Source of the DNA: Alphaproteobacteria bacterium
GTDB lineage: Bacteria; Pseudomonadota; Alphaproteobacteria; Rhizobiales; Xanthobacteraceae
Reading direction: 5' to 3'
Length of the DNA stretch: 21,002 nt
Assembly: GCA_005883115.1 (NCBI GenBank)
Contig: VAZQ01000006.1
Span: forward strand, 5,575 to 26,576
In this document: piece by piece, positions 1 through 7,968 of the stretch
Numbering within the stretch: the first letter of the stretch is position 1
How the letters are laid out: each line of letters begins with the position of its first letter
Notes under the pieces: generated by a model
What the model saw: the letters and a program-made list of their open reading frames with translations, nothing else
What the model was told of the DNA's origin: nothing
The model's database searches: none
Translations under genes and position numbers: made by a program

Positions 1-256
1 GCTGGCCCATGCCTATGAGCTCGATATCGAGCCGGAGCCGGAGTTCATCGACAACGTTATCGCGCTCGGCCAGCGCCGTACCCTGCTCGAGCTCACGGAG
101 GAAACCTGCCGCTGGCCGATCGGGGATCCCGGGCAGCCCGACTTCTTCTTTTGCGGCGGGCAGACCATCACCGGCCTGCCCTATTGCGCCTATCACTCGC
201 GCGTGGCCTACCAGCCGCCGAACATGCGCCGGGATCGACGGCAGTTCCGAGGCTGA
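1..256 (+). CDS. gcrA: GcrA cell cycle regulator, C-terminal part
   Basis: This is the last 84 codons of a gene that begins before the window; the reading frame uses position 2 as a first codon base and ends at TGA 254-256. GcrA is a sigma70-associated transcription factor of alphaproteobacteria that works with the CcrM methyltransferase in cell-cycle control. The visible part is the conserved C-terminal half of the family: an ELTEETCRWPIGDPGQPDFF segment, then a FCGG...GLPYCAYHSRVAYQPP segment whose cysteines and histidine resemble a small metal-binding or structural motif. The helix-turn-helix N-terminus lies outside the window. The stop is only four bases from the stop of the convergent phoB. 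Recognition rests on the C-terminal signature and is confident. Confidence 0.9.
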   Translation, partial: LAHAYELDIEPEPEFIDNVIALGQRRTLLELTEETCRWPIGDPGQPDFFFCGGQTITGLPYCAYHSRVAYQPPNMRRDRRQFRG

Positions 257-260
257 TCGA

Positions 261-962
261 TCAACCCGTCTTCCCGAAGCGATCATCGAGCGCATAGCCG
301 GCACCGCGCACGGTGCGGATCGGATCCGTGTGGTGGCCGCGGTTGAGCGCCTTGCGCAGCCGGCCGACATGGACGTCCACGGTGCGCTCATCGATGTAGA
401 TCTGGCTGCCCCAAACACCGTTGAGCAGCTGTTCGCGCGAGAACACGCGGCCAGGCCGCTCCATCAGGAATTCGAGCAGCCGATATTCGGTCGGGCCGAG
501 GTCGATCGCTTGGCCGGCGCGCGAGACGCGTCTTTTCTCGCGGTCCACCTCGAGGTCGCCGAACGACAGCACGTCGGCGATGCGCTCGGGCAATGCGCGC
601 CGCAACAGCGCACGCACGCGCGCACTCAATTCAGGAACCGAGAACGGCTTGACGATGTAGTCGTCGGCCCCGGTCGCGAGCCCTCGCACCCGCTCGCTCT
701 CCTCACCGCGGGCGGTGAGCATGATGATCGGCAGTCGCTTGGTTTCCGCCCGCGCGCGCAATCGGCGGCAGAGCTCGATTCCGGAAAGGCCCGGCAGCAT
801 CCAGTCGAGGATGACGAGATCGGGCGACTGCTCCTTGAGCAGCAAATCGGCCTCGTCCCCGCGCGCAACCGTTTCGACCGCATAGCCCTCCGACTCGAGA
901 TTGTAGCGCAGCAGCAGCGATAGCGCCTCCTCGTCCTCCACGATCAGGATGTTGGCTTTCAT
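261..962 (-). CDS. phoB: Phosphate regulon response regulator PhoB
   Basis: The 233-residue product is an OmpR/PhoB-family response regulator that activates phosphate-starvation genes by binding Pho boxes once phosphorylated. The receiver domain occupies about residues 1-120, with the acidic pair E9/D10, the phosphoacceptor D53 in VILDWMLPG, T83 in MLTAR and K105 in VKPF. The winged-helix DNA-binding domain occupies about 130-228, with GPTEYRLLEFLM, the VFSREQLL helix and the terminal RTVRGAGYAL hairpin. It is the last gene of the pst-phoU transcription unit, six bases after phoU. The usual partner kinase gene phoR is not adjacent. The upstream Shine-Dalgarno is weak, so translation may be coupled to phoU. 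Confidence 0.95.
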   Translation of the reverse strand: MKANILIVEDEEALSLLLRYNLESEGYAVETVARGDEADLLLKEQSPDLVILDWMLPGLSGIELCRRLRARAETKRLPIIMLTARGEESERVRGLATGADDYIVKPFSVPELSARVRALLRRALPERIADVLSFGDLEVDREKRRVSRAGQAIDLGPTEYRLLEFLMERPGRVFSREQLLNGVWGSQIYIDERTVDVHVGRLRKALNRGHHTDPIRTVRGAGYALDDRFGKTG

Positions 963-968
963 TCGTTT

Positions 969-1688
969 TCATTTCTCCGCTGCCAGAGGTGCGAACGCGG
1001 TGGTGTCGCCCTTACGCCGCTGGTCGGTGATCGCGTGGCCCTCGACCATGTAATAGACGGTCTCGGCGATATTGGTGGCGTGATCGCCCATGCGCTCGAT
1101 GTTTTTGGCGCAGAACATCAGATGGATGCAGAAAGTAATATGACGCGGATCCTCCATCATATAGGTCAACAGCTCGCGGAACAGCGAAGTGCAGATGGCA
1201 TCAATCTCCTCGTCGCCATTCCATACCGCGAGCGCTTTCTTGAGATCGTGGCGGGCGTAGCTGTCGAGCACCTCTTTGAGCTGGGCGAGAACCATGGACC
1301 CCATATGCTCGACGCCGCGGATCAGTTTGGGTGGATGAAATTCCCCGTCGAGAGCCATGACCCGCTTGCCAATGTTCTTTGCCAGATCGCCGATACGCTC
1401 GAGGTCGTTCGAGACCCGCAGCGCTCCGACGATCTCCCGCAGGTCGACCGCCATCGGCTGCCGGCGGGCGATCGTCAGCACGGCTTTTTCCTCGATCTCC
1501 GCCTGCAGCGCATCGATTTCGGGATCGGCGGCCACGGTCCGCTGCGCGCGATCGGCGTCACGTTGCGCGAGCGCATCAACCGCATCCGCAACCTGCTTCT
1601 CCGCGAGACCACCCATCTCCGCCACCAGGCGGGCGAGCTCCTGCAAATCGATGTCGAAGGCCTTGGCCGTATGATCGGAGATGACCAT
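969..1688 (-). CDS. phoU: Phosphate-specific transport accessory protein PhoU
   Basis: The 239-residue product is a PhoU protein, a cytoplasmic all-helical regulator that links Pst transporter activity to the PhoR/PhoB system and restrains phosphate uptake. The two characteristic metal-binding repeats are visible: a first block around LRVSNDLERIGDLAKNIGKR and a second around NIERMGDHATNIAETVYYMV. The length matches the family (about 220-240). The ATG at 1688 is preceded by AGGA with an eight-base spacer. The gene sits 31 bases downstream of pstB and directly before phoB, the usual alphaproteobacterial order, so it is almost certainly co-transcribed from the Pho promoter upstream of pstS. Confidence 0.95.
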   Translation of the reverse strand: MVISDHTAKAFDIDLQELARLVAEMGGLAEKQVADAVDALAQRDADRAQRTVAADPEIDALQAEIEEKAVLTIARRQPMAVDLREIVGALRVSNDLERIGDLAKNIGKRVMALDGEFHPPKLIRGVEHMGSMVLAQLKEVLDSYARHDLKKALAVWNGDEEIDAICTSLFRELLTYMMEDPRHITFCIHLMFCAKNIERMGDHATNIAETVYYMVEGHAITDQRRKGDTTAFAPLAAEK

Positions 1689-1719
1689 CTGTTTCGTCCT
1701 GGCTGGCGAGCGGCGTTAT

Positions 1720-2535
1720 TTAGCCGAAGCGCCCCGTGATGTAGTCCTGAGTGCGTCGATCACTCGGCGCAGTGAACACTTTACTCGTGGTGTCGAACTC
1801 CATCAGCTCCCCGAGATACATGAAGGCGGTGAAGTCGGATACACGGGCCGCTTGCTGCATGTTGTGCGTGACAATCACGATCGTGTAATCCTCCTTGAGC
1901 TCGTCGATCAGTTCCTCGATCTTTGCGGTGGAGATCGGGTCGAGCGCCGAGCACGGCTCGTCGAACAGAATCACCTCGGGCTCGACCGCAACAGTGCGGG
2001 CGATGCAGAGCCGTTGCTGCTGGCCGCCGGAGAGGCTCAGTCCATTGGCCCCGAGCTTGTCCTTGACCTCGTCCCAGAGCGCAGCACGCCGCAACGAGGT
2101 CTCGACCCGGCCATCCATTCCCGAGCGCGGGAGCCTTTCGTAGAGCCTAACGCCGAAGGCGATGTTCTCGTAAATCGACATCGGAAACGGCGTCGGCTTC
2201 TGGAACACCATGCCGATGCGCGCGCGCAAGAGGTTGAGATCCTGCTTGGGCGAAAGAATATCGTCGCCGTCGAATAGGACTTCGCCCTCCGCTCGCTGAT
2301 TGGGATAGAGGTCATACATCCGGTTGAGAACGCGCAGCAGCGTGGACTTCCCGCAGCCGGATGGGCCGATGAAAGCAGTGACCCTGTTCTGGTAGAGCGG
2401 CAAGCTGATGCCGTTGAGCGCTTTGCTGGCGCCGTAGTAGAACTCGAGATTGCGGATGGAAAGCTTCTCCGCCAAGCCGCTCGTGTTGACCGGGGCGTGG
2501 GCGACGCTGGGAACGGCAACCGAGGCGACGTTCAT
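1720..2535 (-). CDS. pstB: Phosphate ABC transporter ATP-binding protein PstB
   Basis: The 271-residue product is the ATPase of the high-affinity phosphate importer. Walker A is GPSGCGKST with K63. The Q-loop lies in VFQKPTPFPMSIYENIAFG, the signature is LSLSGGQQQRLCIAR, Walker B is VILFDEPCSALDP and the H-loop histidine is in VTHNM. VFQKPTPFPMSIYENIAFG and the CSALDP ending are typical of PstB rather than other ABC ATPases. I chose the ATG at 2535 although the frame stays open to 2820, because upstream codons there overlap pstA and look like shadow coding, and because the ATG shares one base with the pstA stop (TAATG), indicating translational coupling. Confidence 0.96.
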   Translation of the reverse strand: MNVASVAVPSVAHAPVNTSGLAEKLSIRNLEFYYGASKALNGISLPLYQNRVTAFIGPSGCGKSTLLRVLNRMYDLYPNQRAEGEVLFDGDDILSPKQDLNLLRARIGMVFQKPTPFPMSIYENIAFGVRLYERLPRSGMDGRVETSLRRAALWDEVKDKLGANGLSLSGGQQQRLCIARTVAVEPEVILFDEPCSALDPISTAKIEELIDELKEDYTIVIVTHNMQQAARVSDFTAFMYLGELMEFDTTSKVFTAPSDRRTQDYITGRFG

Positions 2536-3374
2536 TACGGTTTTCTCGATGCGGCAAGTGCGCGCGCGATGATCGAAAGCGAGAGCACGGTGAAGGTGAT
2601 GATCAGCGCGCCCGTCCAGGCCAGCATCTGCCAGTCCTTGTAGGGCGAGAGCGCGAATTGGAAGATGACCATTGGCAAGCTTGCCATCGGCGCGTTGAGA
2701 TTGCTGCTCCAGAACTGATTGCTGAGGGCAGTGAACAAGAGCGGCGCGGTCTCGCCGCTGATGCGGGCGGTCGCGAGCAGCACGCCGGTAATCATGCCGG
2801 CCTTGGCGGCGCGGTAGCACACGGTCGTGATCACGAACGCGCGCGGCGTTCCAAGCGCCGCCGCAGCCTCGCGCAACTCATTCGGCACGAGGATCAGCAT
2901 GTCTTCGGTCGTGCGCACCACCACGGGTATGACGATGACCGCGAGTGCGACCGCGCCTGCAAGGCCGGAGAAATGTCCCATTGGCGCGACCATCACCTCA
3001 TAGATGAACAAGCCAACCACGATCGAGGGCGCGCTGAGCAGGATATCGTTGATGAAACGCACGACGCTGGTCAGCTTGTCGTAGCGGCCGTACTCGGCCA
3101 TGTAGGTGCCGGCCAGGATCCCGATGGGGGTGCCGATCAGCACTGCCAGAATCGTCAGCATGAGGCTGCCGACGATGGGATTGAGCAGCCCGCCGGTGCC
3201 ACCGGGTGGCGGTGTCATCTCGGTGAAGACCGCGAGCGAGAGGCCGGAGAGGCCCTCCCACAGCAGCACGGCGAGGATCACCACCAACCAGGCCAGCCCC
3301 ATCAGCGTGGCGGCAAGCGAAAGCCCCATCATGATCCGGTTGCGGCGGCGGCGCGCGGCGTAACGCGAGGTCAT
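2535..3374 (-). CDS. pstA: Phosphate ABC transporter permease PstA
   Basis: The 279-residue integral membrane protein forms the phosphate channel together with PstC in the inner membrane. Hydrophobic segments start near residue 15 (MGLSLAATLMGLAWLVVILA) and recur through the protein. The binding-protein-dependent permease loop is seen as ELREAAAALGTPRAFVI, the EAA motif that contacts PstB. GGTGGLLNPIVGSLMLT, RISGETAPLLFTALSNQFW and related segments are PstA hallmarks. The gene begins four bases after the pstC stop and its stop overlaps the pstB start by one base. Length agrees with the family. Confidence 0.95.
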   Translation of the reverse strand: MTSRYAARRRRNRIMMGLSLAATLMGLAWLVVILAVLLWEGLSGLSLAVFTEMTPPPGGTGGLLNPIVGSLMLTILAVLIGTPIGILAGTYMAEYGRYDKLTSVVRFINDILLSAPSIVVGLFIYEVMVAPMGHFSGLAGAVALAVIVIPVVVRTTEDMLILVPNELREAAAALGTPRAFVITTVCYRAAKAGMITGVLLATARISGETAPLLFTALSNQFWSSNLNAPMASLPMVIFQFALSPYKDWQMLAWTGALIITFTVLSLSIIARALAASRKP

Positions 3375-3378
3375 GGTT

Positions 3379-4371
3379 TCATGCGATCCGGCGCTCGAGG
3401 CGCAACAACATGTAGCGCGCTATCGCAAGCACGATGAAGGTGATCACGAAGAGGATGAGACCCAACGCGATCAGCGAGGAGGAATAGAGGTCACCGACCG
3501 CCTCGGTAAATTCATTGGCGATCGTCGCCGAAATGGTGGTGCCGGGCGCCAGCAGGGAGGACGACACCCTGTGCGCGTTACCGATCACGAACGTCACGGC
3601 CATCGTCTCGCCCAGCGCCCGGCCGAGCCCCAGCATCACCCCGCCGATGACGCCGAGGCGAGCGTAAGGCAGCACGACGGAGCGCACGACCTCCCAAGTG
3701 GTGCAGCCGATGCCGTAGGCGGCTTCCTTCAGCACGGTCGGCACGGCATCGAACACATCGCGCGAGATCGAGGTGACGAAGGGGAGCACCATGATCGCGA
3801 GGATCAGGCCCGCCGTCAGGATGCCGATGCCGTAGGGCGGACCAGCAAACAGCGCCGACAACACGGGGATATTGCCGAAGACGGCAATCAGGGATGGTTG
3901 CAGGGTCTCCTGCAGGAACGGCGCGAATACGAACAGGCCCCAGATGCCGTAGATGATGCTGGGAATGCCGGCCAACAGCTCAATGGCGATCCCAATGGGC
4001 CGCCGCAACCACATTGGGCACAACTCGGTCAGAAACACAGCGATCAGCAGCCCGACCGGGACCGCGATCAGCATCGCAATAAACGACGTGACGAGGGTGC
4101 CGTAGATCGGCGCGAGCGCGCCGAATCTGTCCGTAACCGGATTCCAGCGCTCCCCGACAAGGAAATTGAAGCCGAAAGCGCGGAGCGCCGGCAGCGAGCC
4201 GTCGATGAGGGAAATAATGACGCCGCCGAGGATGACCAGCACCGCGAGCGCTGCGGCGCGGATGAGAACAACGAAGAATACATCGATGCCACGCAGCCGA
4301 TTAAACGCTTTGGCCCGCGCGGCGACGCCGTAGGCTTCGACGAGATCGCTCTGCAGCGCAACGTCGACCAC
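3379..4371 (-). CDS. pstC: Phosphate ABC transporter permease PstC
   Basis: This is the second channel subunit of the phosphate importer, 330 residues with about six membrane segments. Typical stretches are ELLAGIPSIIYGIWGLFVFA, the EAA-type loop VLKEAAYGIGCTTWEVVRSV, and ALGETMAVTFVIGNAHRVSS. The start is a judgement. The frame continues upstream through ATG codons at 4386 and 4395, but neither has a good ribosome binding site, whereas a GTG at 4371 lies exactly six bases after a perfect AGGAGG (minus strand 4383-4378). The ATG at 4386 would give 335 residues. The gene follows pstS by 44 bases that contain a weak four-pair hairpin at 4401-4412. Confidence 0.94.
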   Translation of the reverse strand: MVDVALQSDLVEAYGVAARAKAFNRLRGIDVFFVVLIRAAALAVLVILGGVIISLIDGSLPALRAFGFNFLVGERWNPVTDRFGALAPIYGTLVTSFIAMLIAVPVGLLIAVFLTELCPMWLRRPIGIAIELLAGIPSIIYGIWGLFVFAPFLQETLQPSLIAVFGNIPVLSALFAGPPYGIGILTAGLILAIMVLPFVTSISRDVFDAVPTVLKEAAYGIGCTTWEVVRSVVLPYARLGVIGGVMLGLGRALGETMAVTFVIGNAHRVSSSLLAPGTTISATIANEFTEAVGDLYSSSLIALGLILFVITFIVLAIARYMLLRLERRIA

Positions 4372-4377
4372 GGATCG

Positions 4378-4383
4378 CCTCCT
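4378..4383 (-). promoter_or_regulatory. Shine-Dalgarno of pstC
   Basis: A perfect AGGAGG on the minus strand lies six bases before the GTG at 4371. It falls inside the longer reading frame that starts at the ATG at 4386, which argues that the GTG is the true pstC start. Confidence 0.7.
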
Positions 4384-4415
4384 CATGGACTGCATCCCGG
4401 GCTGACGCCAGCAAC

Positions 4416-5465
4416 TCAACGGGCCATTGCGTAGAGCGGCTTGCCCGATGCGTCCTTCACCTCGCCCGCCCAAGTCTTCTTGACGCTGTCGACGACGTTC
4501 TTCGGCATCGCAATGTAATCGAGTTCCTCCGCCATCTTCGCCCCGTTCTCGTACGACCAGGCGAAGAATTTCAGCGCCTCGGCGGCAGCCGCCGGATCCT
4601 GCGGCTTCTTGTACATCAAGATCCATGTCGCCGCCGTCATCGGCCAGGATTCCACGCCCGGCTGATTGGCGAGAATGACGCCGTAACCCGGCGCTGAATC
4701 CCAGTTGGCGTTGGCCGCAGCTGCCTGGAAAGTCGCGGAAGTGGGCTCAACGGTCTTGCCGGCCTTGTTGACCATTTTTGTGTAGGTCAACTTGTTCTGC
4801 TTGGCATAGGCATACTCGACATAGCCGATCGAGCCTTTCGTCTGCGCGACGTTGTTGGCAACACCTTCGTTGCCTTTGGCACCGATCCCAACCGGCCACT
4901 CGACCGACGTATTGAAGCCTACCTTCCATTTCCAGTCCGGACTGACTTCGGCCAGGTAATACGCAAAGTTATATGTCGTACCTGAGCCGTCGGAGCGATG
5001 CACGACGGCGATCGACTGCGACGGCAGCTTGGCGGACGGGTTGAGCTTGGCGATAGCTGGATCGTTCCAGGTCTTGATCTCGCCGAGAAAGATCTTGGCA
5101 AGCGTCGGGCCGTCGATCACGAGATCGCCAGACTTCATGCCCTCGATATTCACCACCGGCACGATGCCGCCCATGACCATCGGGAACTGAATAAGACCGC
5201 TCTCGTCCAGTTCCTTGCCGAGCAGCGGCGCATCAGAGGCGCCGAATGTGACGGTCTTCGCCTTGATCTGCTTGATGCCGCCGCCTGAACCGATTGACTG
5301 ATAGTTCAGCCCGTTGCCGGTTTCCTTTTTATAGGCATCGGCCCATTTGGCGTAGATGGGATAGGGGAACGTGGCGCCAGCACCCGATATGTCGATGGCA
5401 AGCGCGGGCCCGCTCGCCGCTGCGGCGATGAACCCGGCTGCCATAAGACTGTGGAAAAGTTTCAA
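4416..5465 (-). CDS. pstS: Phosphate-binding periplasmic protein PstS
   Basis: The 349-residue product is the periplasmic phosphate receptor that delivers phosphate to PstCAB. A Sec signal peptide is clear: MKLFHSLMAAGFIAAAASGP followed by ALA, with cleavage expected before IDISGAG. Phosphate-contact motifs of the family follow: ISGAGATFPYPIYAKW, FGASDAPL and VHRSDGSGTTYNF. The open frame extends to an ATG at 5501, but that would place charged residues before the signal peptide. A TTG at 5465 preceded by AGGAG with a six-base spacer gives a canonical signal peptide, so I chose it. This is the promoter-proximal gene of the operon. Confidence 0.94.
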   Translation of the reverse strand: MKLFHSLMAAGFIAAAASGPALAIDISGAGATFPYPIYAKWADAYKKETGNGLNYQSIGSGGGIKQIKAKTVTFGASDAPLLGKELDESGLIQFPMVMGGIVPVVNIEGMKSGDLVIDGPTLAKIFLGEIKTWNDPAIAKLNPSAKLPSQSIAVVHRSDGSGTTYNFAYYLAEVSPDWKWKVGFNTSVEWPVGIGAKGNEGVANNVAQTKGSIGYVEYAYAKQNKLTYTKMVNKAGKTVEPTSATFQAAAANANWDSAPGYGVILANQPGVESWPMTAATWILMYKKPQDPAAAAEALKFFAWSYENGAKMAEELDYIAMPKNVVDSVKKTWAGEVKDASGKPLYAMAR

Positions 5466-5471
5466 GGCTCT

Positions 5472-5476
5472 CTCCT
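5472..5476 (-). promoter_or_regulatory. Shine-Dalgarno supporting a TTG start of pstS
   Basis: AGGAG on the minus strand is spaced six bases from the TTG at 5465. It decides the start because translation from there begins directly with a standard signal peptide. Confidence 0.6.
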
Positions 5477-5506
5477 GCTCGTTCGCGACGTAAAGCTCCA
5501 AGCGGC

Positions 5507-5532
5507 CACGGGTTTGACCCGCGGATCCCGTG
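5507..5532 (-). other. Possible hairpin in the pstS leader
   Basis: CACGGG (5507-5512) pairs with CCCGTG (5527-5532) around a 14-base loop, and within the same stretch CGGGT/ACCCG (5509-5513 and 5517-5521) form a competing smaller hairpin. The site is in the untranslated leader about 45 bases before the pstS start. Any role in expression is speculation. Confidence 0.25.
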
Positions 5533-5648
5533 CTTTTGCGTCGTTGAGATTCTTTGCTGGTTAGTTGCAGCGAGACGCCCGGAAGGACCGAGGTTCCCGC
5601 TCGATTCTGTCGGCGCCAGCATTCCTACGTGCCCCATGTCATCGTTCT

Positions 5649-5677
5649 ATGATGGTCCGATGACAGTTGCATGACGG
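5649..5677 (-). promoter_or_regulatory. Pho box (PhoB operator) of the pst operon
   Basis: On the minus strand, CCGTCAT (5677-5671), four bases GCAA, then CTGTCAT (5666-5660) match the Pho-box consensus of two CTGTCAT-type heptamers spaced 11 bases apart; only one base of the first repeat deviates. A third, weaker repeat CCATCAT (5655-5649) continues the 11-base phase. A TAGAAC hexamer at 5649-5644 begins ten bases after the main box, the distance usually seen between a Pho box and the -10 element. Transcription would then start near 5637, giving a leader of about 170 bases. Confidence 0.8.
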
Positions 5678-5741
5678 CGCAAACCATTGTGGATAGTGGC
5701 GAAGTTTCCGGTTGGCCGTCTCTGGACGGAATTCAGCGCCT

Positions 5742-5752
5742 GCACAGTGTGC
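5742..5752. repeat. Short palindrome upstream of pdhA
   Basis: GCACA-G-TGTGC is a perfect 11-base inverted repeat about 140 bases before pdhA. It may be a regulator half of the pdh promoter region, but one short palindrome in GC-rich DNA is weak evidence. Confidence 0.25.
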
Positions 5753-5892
5753 GCAACGCGCCACGCGTGCGAGCAGCCCGAGGCGCTTGTGCGGAGGCGC
5801 GAAGTCCCTAAGCTTGCTCGTAAGTCGCCTTCCAGCATGGGGAAAGCCCTTCCCGCCGCCCCAGGCGAACACCCGCATAGGAATAAAGAGTG

Positions 5893-6978
5893 ATGGCTGA
5901 CGAAGGGCTCCCCGTCGTTGCACGCTTCGAGGTGCGCCAGCGCAGCTACCTTGCGCCGGACGGCACGGTGCTACGGCCGCTCCCCGACTTTGCCTCGGAT
6001 ATCCCGAAGCTGCTCGCGCTTTATCGCGGCATGGTGCTCACGCGTGCATTCGATCTTAAGGCGGTCTCCCTGCAACGCACCGGCCGGCTTGGGACCTACG
6101 CGGTCTCGCTCGGTCAAGAGGCGGTGGCGGTCGGCATTGCCAGTGCCATGCGACAGGAGGACGTGCTGCTTCCCTCCTACCGCGACAATGGCACCTTGCT
6201 CTGGCGTGGAACGAAGATGGAGGAGATTCTTTTATTTTGGGGCGGTGACGAACGCGGCAACCTGTCCTCCGGACCCGCTCACGATTTCCCCTACTGCATC
6301 CCCGTCGGATCGCAAGCGCCCCAGGCCGCGGGCGTCGCCTACGCATTCAAGCTGAGAAAGGAGCCGCGCGTTGCAGTTTGTCTGTTCGGCGACGGCGCCA
6401 CCTCCAAGGGCGACGTGTGGGAGGCGATGAACTTTGCCGGGGTGCACAAGTTGCCCGTGGTGTTCGTCGCCAACAACAATCAGTGGGCGATCTCGGTGCC
6501 GCTTCAGCTGCAAACGGCGTCGCAGACGCTGGCGCAGAAGGCGATCGCCGCCGGCTTTACCGGCGAACAGGTTGACGGCAACGATGTCATCGCCGTACGC
6601 GCGGCGGCGGAGGAGGCGATCGCGCAGGCTCGCGCGGGCGGCGGGCCGCGGCTGATCGAGGCGCTGACCTATCGGCTGAGCGACCATACGACCGCCGATG
6701 ACGCGGCGCGCTACCGGCCCCCCGAGGAGGTTCAGACGCGCTGGAAGGAGGAGCCGATCGCGCGGCTGCGCGCCTATCTTGTCAGCCAAAAAGCGTGGGG
6801 CAAGGCGCAGGAGGAAGAGCTCGCGGCCGAATGCCAGAAGGAGATCGAGGCGGCGATCGAACGCTATTTGGCGTCCTCGCCGCGCGCGCCTGAGACGATG
6901 TTCGATCATCTCTACGCCGAGCTGCCGCGAACCTACGCGAGCCAGCGAGCGCAGCTCAGCGGAGGCTCGGATGCCTGA
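5893..6978 (+). CDS. pdhA: 2-oxoacid (pyruvate) dehydrogenase E1 component, alpha subunit
   Basis: The 361-residue product is the thiamine-diphosphate-binding alpha subunit of a heterotetrameric E1, which decarboxylates pyruvate or a branched-chain 2-oxoacid and transfers the acyl group to E2. The thiamine-diphosphate motif runs from GDG (about residues 166-168) in LFGDGATSKGD to the NNN near 194 in VANNNQWAIS. The phosphorylation-loop region is YRLSDHTTADDAARYR. The sequence resembles the Bacillus-type PdhA/BkdA1 group. A GTG at 5890 with AGGA seven bases upstream is an alternative start, adding one residue. It overlaps pdhB by eight bases and heads a three-gene operon. An acetoin or branched-chain substrate cannot be excluded. 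Confidence 0.88.
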   Translation: MADEGLPVVARFEVRQRSYLAPDGTVLRPLPDFASDIPKLLALYRGMVLTRAFDLKAVSLQRTGRLGTYAVSLGQEAVAVGIASAMRQEDVLLPSYRDNGTLLWRGTKMEEILLFWGGDERGNLSSGPAHDFPYCIPVGSQAPQAAGVAYAFKLRKEPRVAVCLFGDGATSKGDVWEAMNFAGVHKLPVVFVANNNQWAISVPLQLQTASQTLAQKAIAAGFTGEQVDGNDVIAVRAAAEEAIAQARAGGGPRLIEALTYRLSDHTTADDAARYRPPEEVQTRWKEEPIARLRAYLVSQKAWGKAQEEELAAECQKEIEAAIERYLASSPRAPETMFDHLYAELPRTYASQRAQLSGGSDA

Positions 6979-7951
6979 GCTCACGCTGATCGAAGCGATC
7001 AATCTGGCGTTGGCCCGCGCCATGCAAGAGGATGCCAACGTGGTGGTGCTGGGCGAGGACGTCGGCATCAACGGCGGCGTTTTCCGCGCCACCGTGGGAC
7101 TGCAGCAACGGTTCGGCGCCGAGCGGGTGATCGACACGCCGCTCGCCGAGCTCTTGATCAGCGGGCTTTGCGTCGGCATGGCGGCGCAAGGGCTCAAGCC
7201 CGTGGGCGAAATCCAGTTCATGGGTTTCATCTATCCCTGCATCGATCAGCTCGTGAACCATGCCTCACGGCTGCGCAACCGCACCCAGGGACGGTTGAGC
7301 TGCCCCATGGTGCTGCGCACGCCGCATGGCGGCGGCATCCGTGCGCCCGAGCATCATTCGGAGAGCACCGAAGCCATGCTCGCGCATATCCCGGGCCTGC
7401 GGGTCGTCATGCCGTCCTCGCCGGAGCGCGCCTACGGGCTCTTGCTCGCGTCGATCCGCGACCCGGACCCGGTGGTGTTCCTCGAACCGACGCGCATTTA
7501 TCGCGCGGCGAAAGGGCAAGTTGAGGATAACGGCGAAGCGCTACCGCTCGACATTGCCTTCGTGCTGCGGCAAGGGCACGACGTGACCCTCATCAGCTGG
7601 GGGGCGGTGGTGAAGGAGACGCTCGCCGCCGCCGCCGAGCTCGCCGGCCAGGGCATCGAGGCGGAAGTCATCGATCTTGCCACGCTCAAGCCTTACGACG
7701 AGGAGACCGTGCTCGCCTCCGTGACGAAGACCGGCCGTTGCGTCATCGTGCACGAGGCAGCGCGCACGGGCGGCTTCGGCGCGGAAATTGCCGCGCTGAT
7801 CGCCGAGCGCGGCCTCACCTCTCTCCTCGCGCCAGTCGCGAGAGTGACCGGCTACGACACCATTATGCCGCTGCCGCGGCTCGAACAACGTTACATTCCT
7901 TCGGTCCCCCGCATCGTCGCGGCCACGCGCAAAGCCTGCGAATTCGCCTGA
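6971..7951 (+). CDS. pdhB: 2-oxoacid (pyruvate) dehydrogenase E1 component, beta subunit
   Basis: The 326-residue product is a transketolase-like E1 beta subunit that pairs with the preceding alpha subunit. Family features are GEDVGINGGVFRAT, the cofactor-activating glutamate in DTPLAE (E60), the EIQFMGFIYPCIDQLVNHA segment and the conserved histidines in APEHHSES (H128/H129); the C-terminal transketolase domain begins near residue 195. It has no N-terminal lipoyl domain, unlike the long E1 beta of the housekeeping alphaproteobacterial complex. The ATG lies inside the end of pdhA and is preceded by GGAGG with a five-base spacer, so translation is probably coupled. Confidence 0.88.
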   Translation: MPELTLIEAINLALARAMQEDANVVVLGEDVGINGGVFRATVGLQQRFGAERVIDTPLAELLISGLCVGMAAQGLKPVGEIQFMGFIYPCIDQLVNHASRLRNRTQGRLSCPMVLRTPHGGGIRAPEHHSESTEAMLAHIPGLRVVMPSSPERAYGLLLASIRDPDPVVFLEPTRIYRAAKGQVEDNGEALPLDIAFVLRQGHDVTLISWGAVVKETLAAAAELAGQGIEAEVIDLATLKPYDEETVLASVTKTGRCVIVHEAARTGGFGAEIAALIAERGLTSLLAPVARVTGYDTIMPLPRLEQRYIPSVPRIVAATRKACEFA

Positions 7952-7968
7952 ACCCGACGGAAATTGCC

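Larger units (their letters stand above)
5466..5889. other. Gene-free interval between pstS and pdhA
   Basis: These 424 bases separate two divergent operons. They hold the pstS leader and Shine-Dalgarno (5466-5535), the Pho box (5649-5677) and small palindromes nearer to pdhA (GCACAGTGTGC at 5742-5752, CACGCGTG at 5762-5769, and a five-pair hairpin CCGTC/GACGG at 5716-5729). The short open frames here on both strands have no recognisable product and look like chance frames. I see no RNA gene or riboswitch, and no convincing -35/-10 pair for pdhA. Confidence 0.6.

Noticed and set aside
9..923. Plus-strand open frame across gcrA and phoB
   Set aside because: It is out of frame with gcrA and antisense to phoB; the product has a Ser/Arg-rich start and no recognisable domain.
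2536..2820. N-terminal extension of pstB by 95 codons
   Set aside because: The extension lies within pstA in another frame and is basic and low-complexity; the ATG at 2535 in a TAATG overlap gives the normal PstB length.
3373..4434. Long plus-strand open frame opposite pstC (about 353 codons)
   Set aside because: Its product is rich in H, D, R, E and Q with no recognisable domain, and it lies entirely antisense to the well-conserved pstC; this is a typical shadow frame in GC-rich DNA.
5329..5923. Small minus-strand open frames in the pstS-pdhA interval
   Set aside because: No recognisable products; they overlap the Pho box, the pstS gene start or the pdhA start, and lack good ribosome sites.
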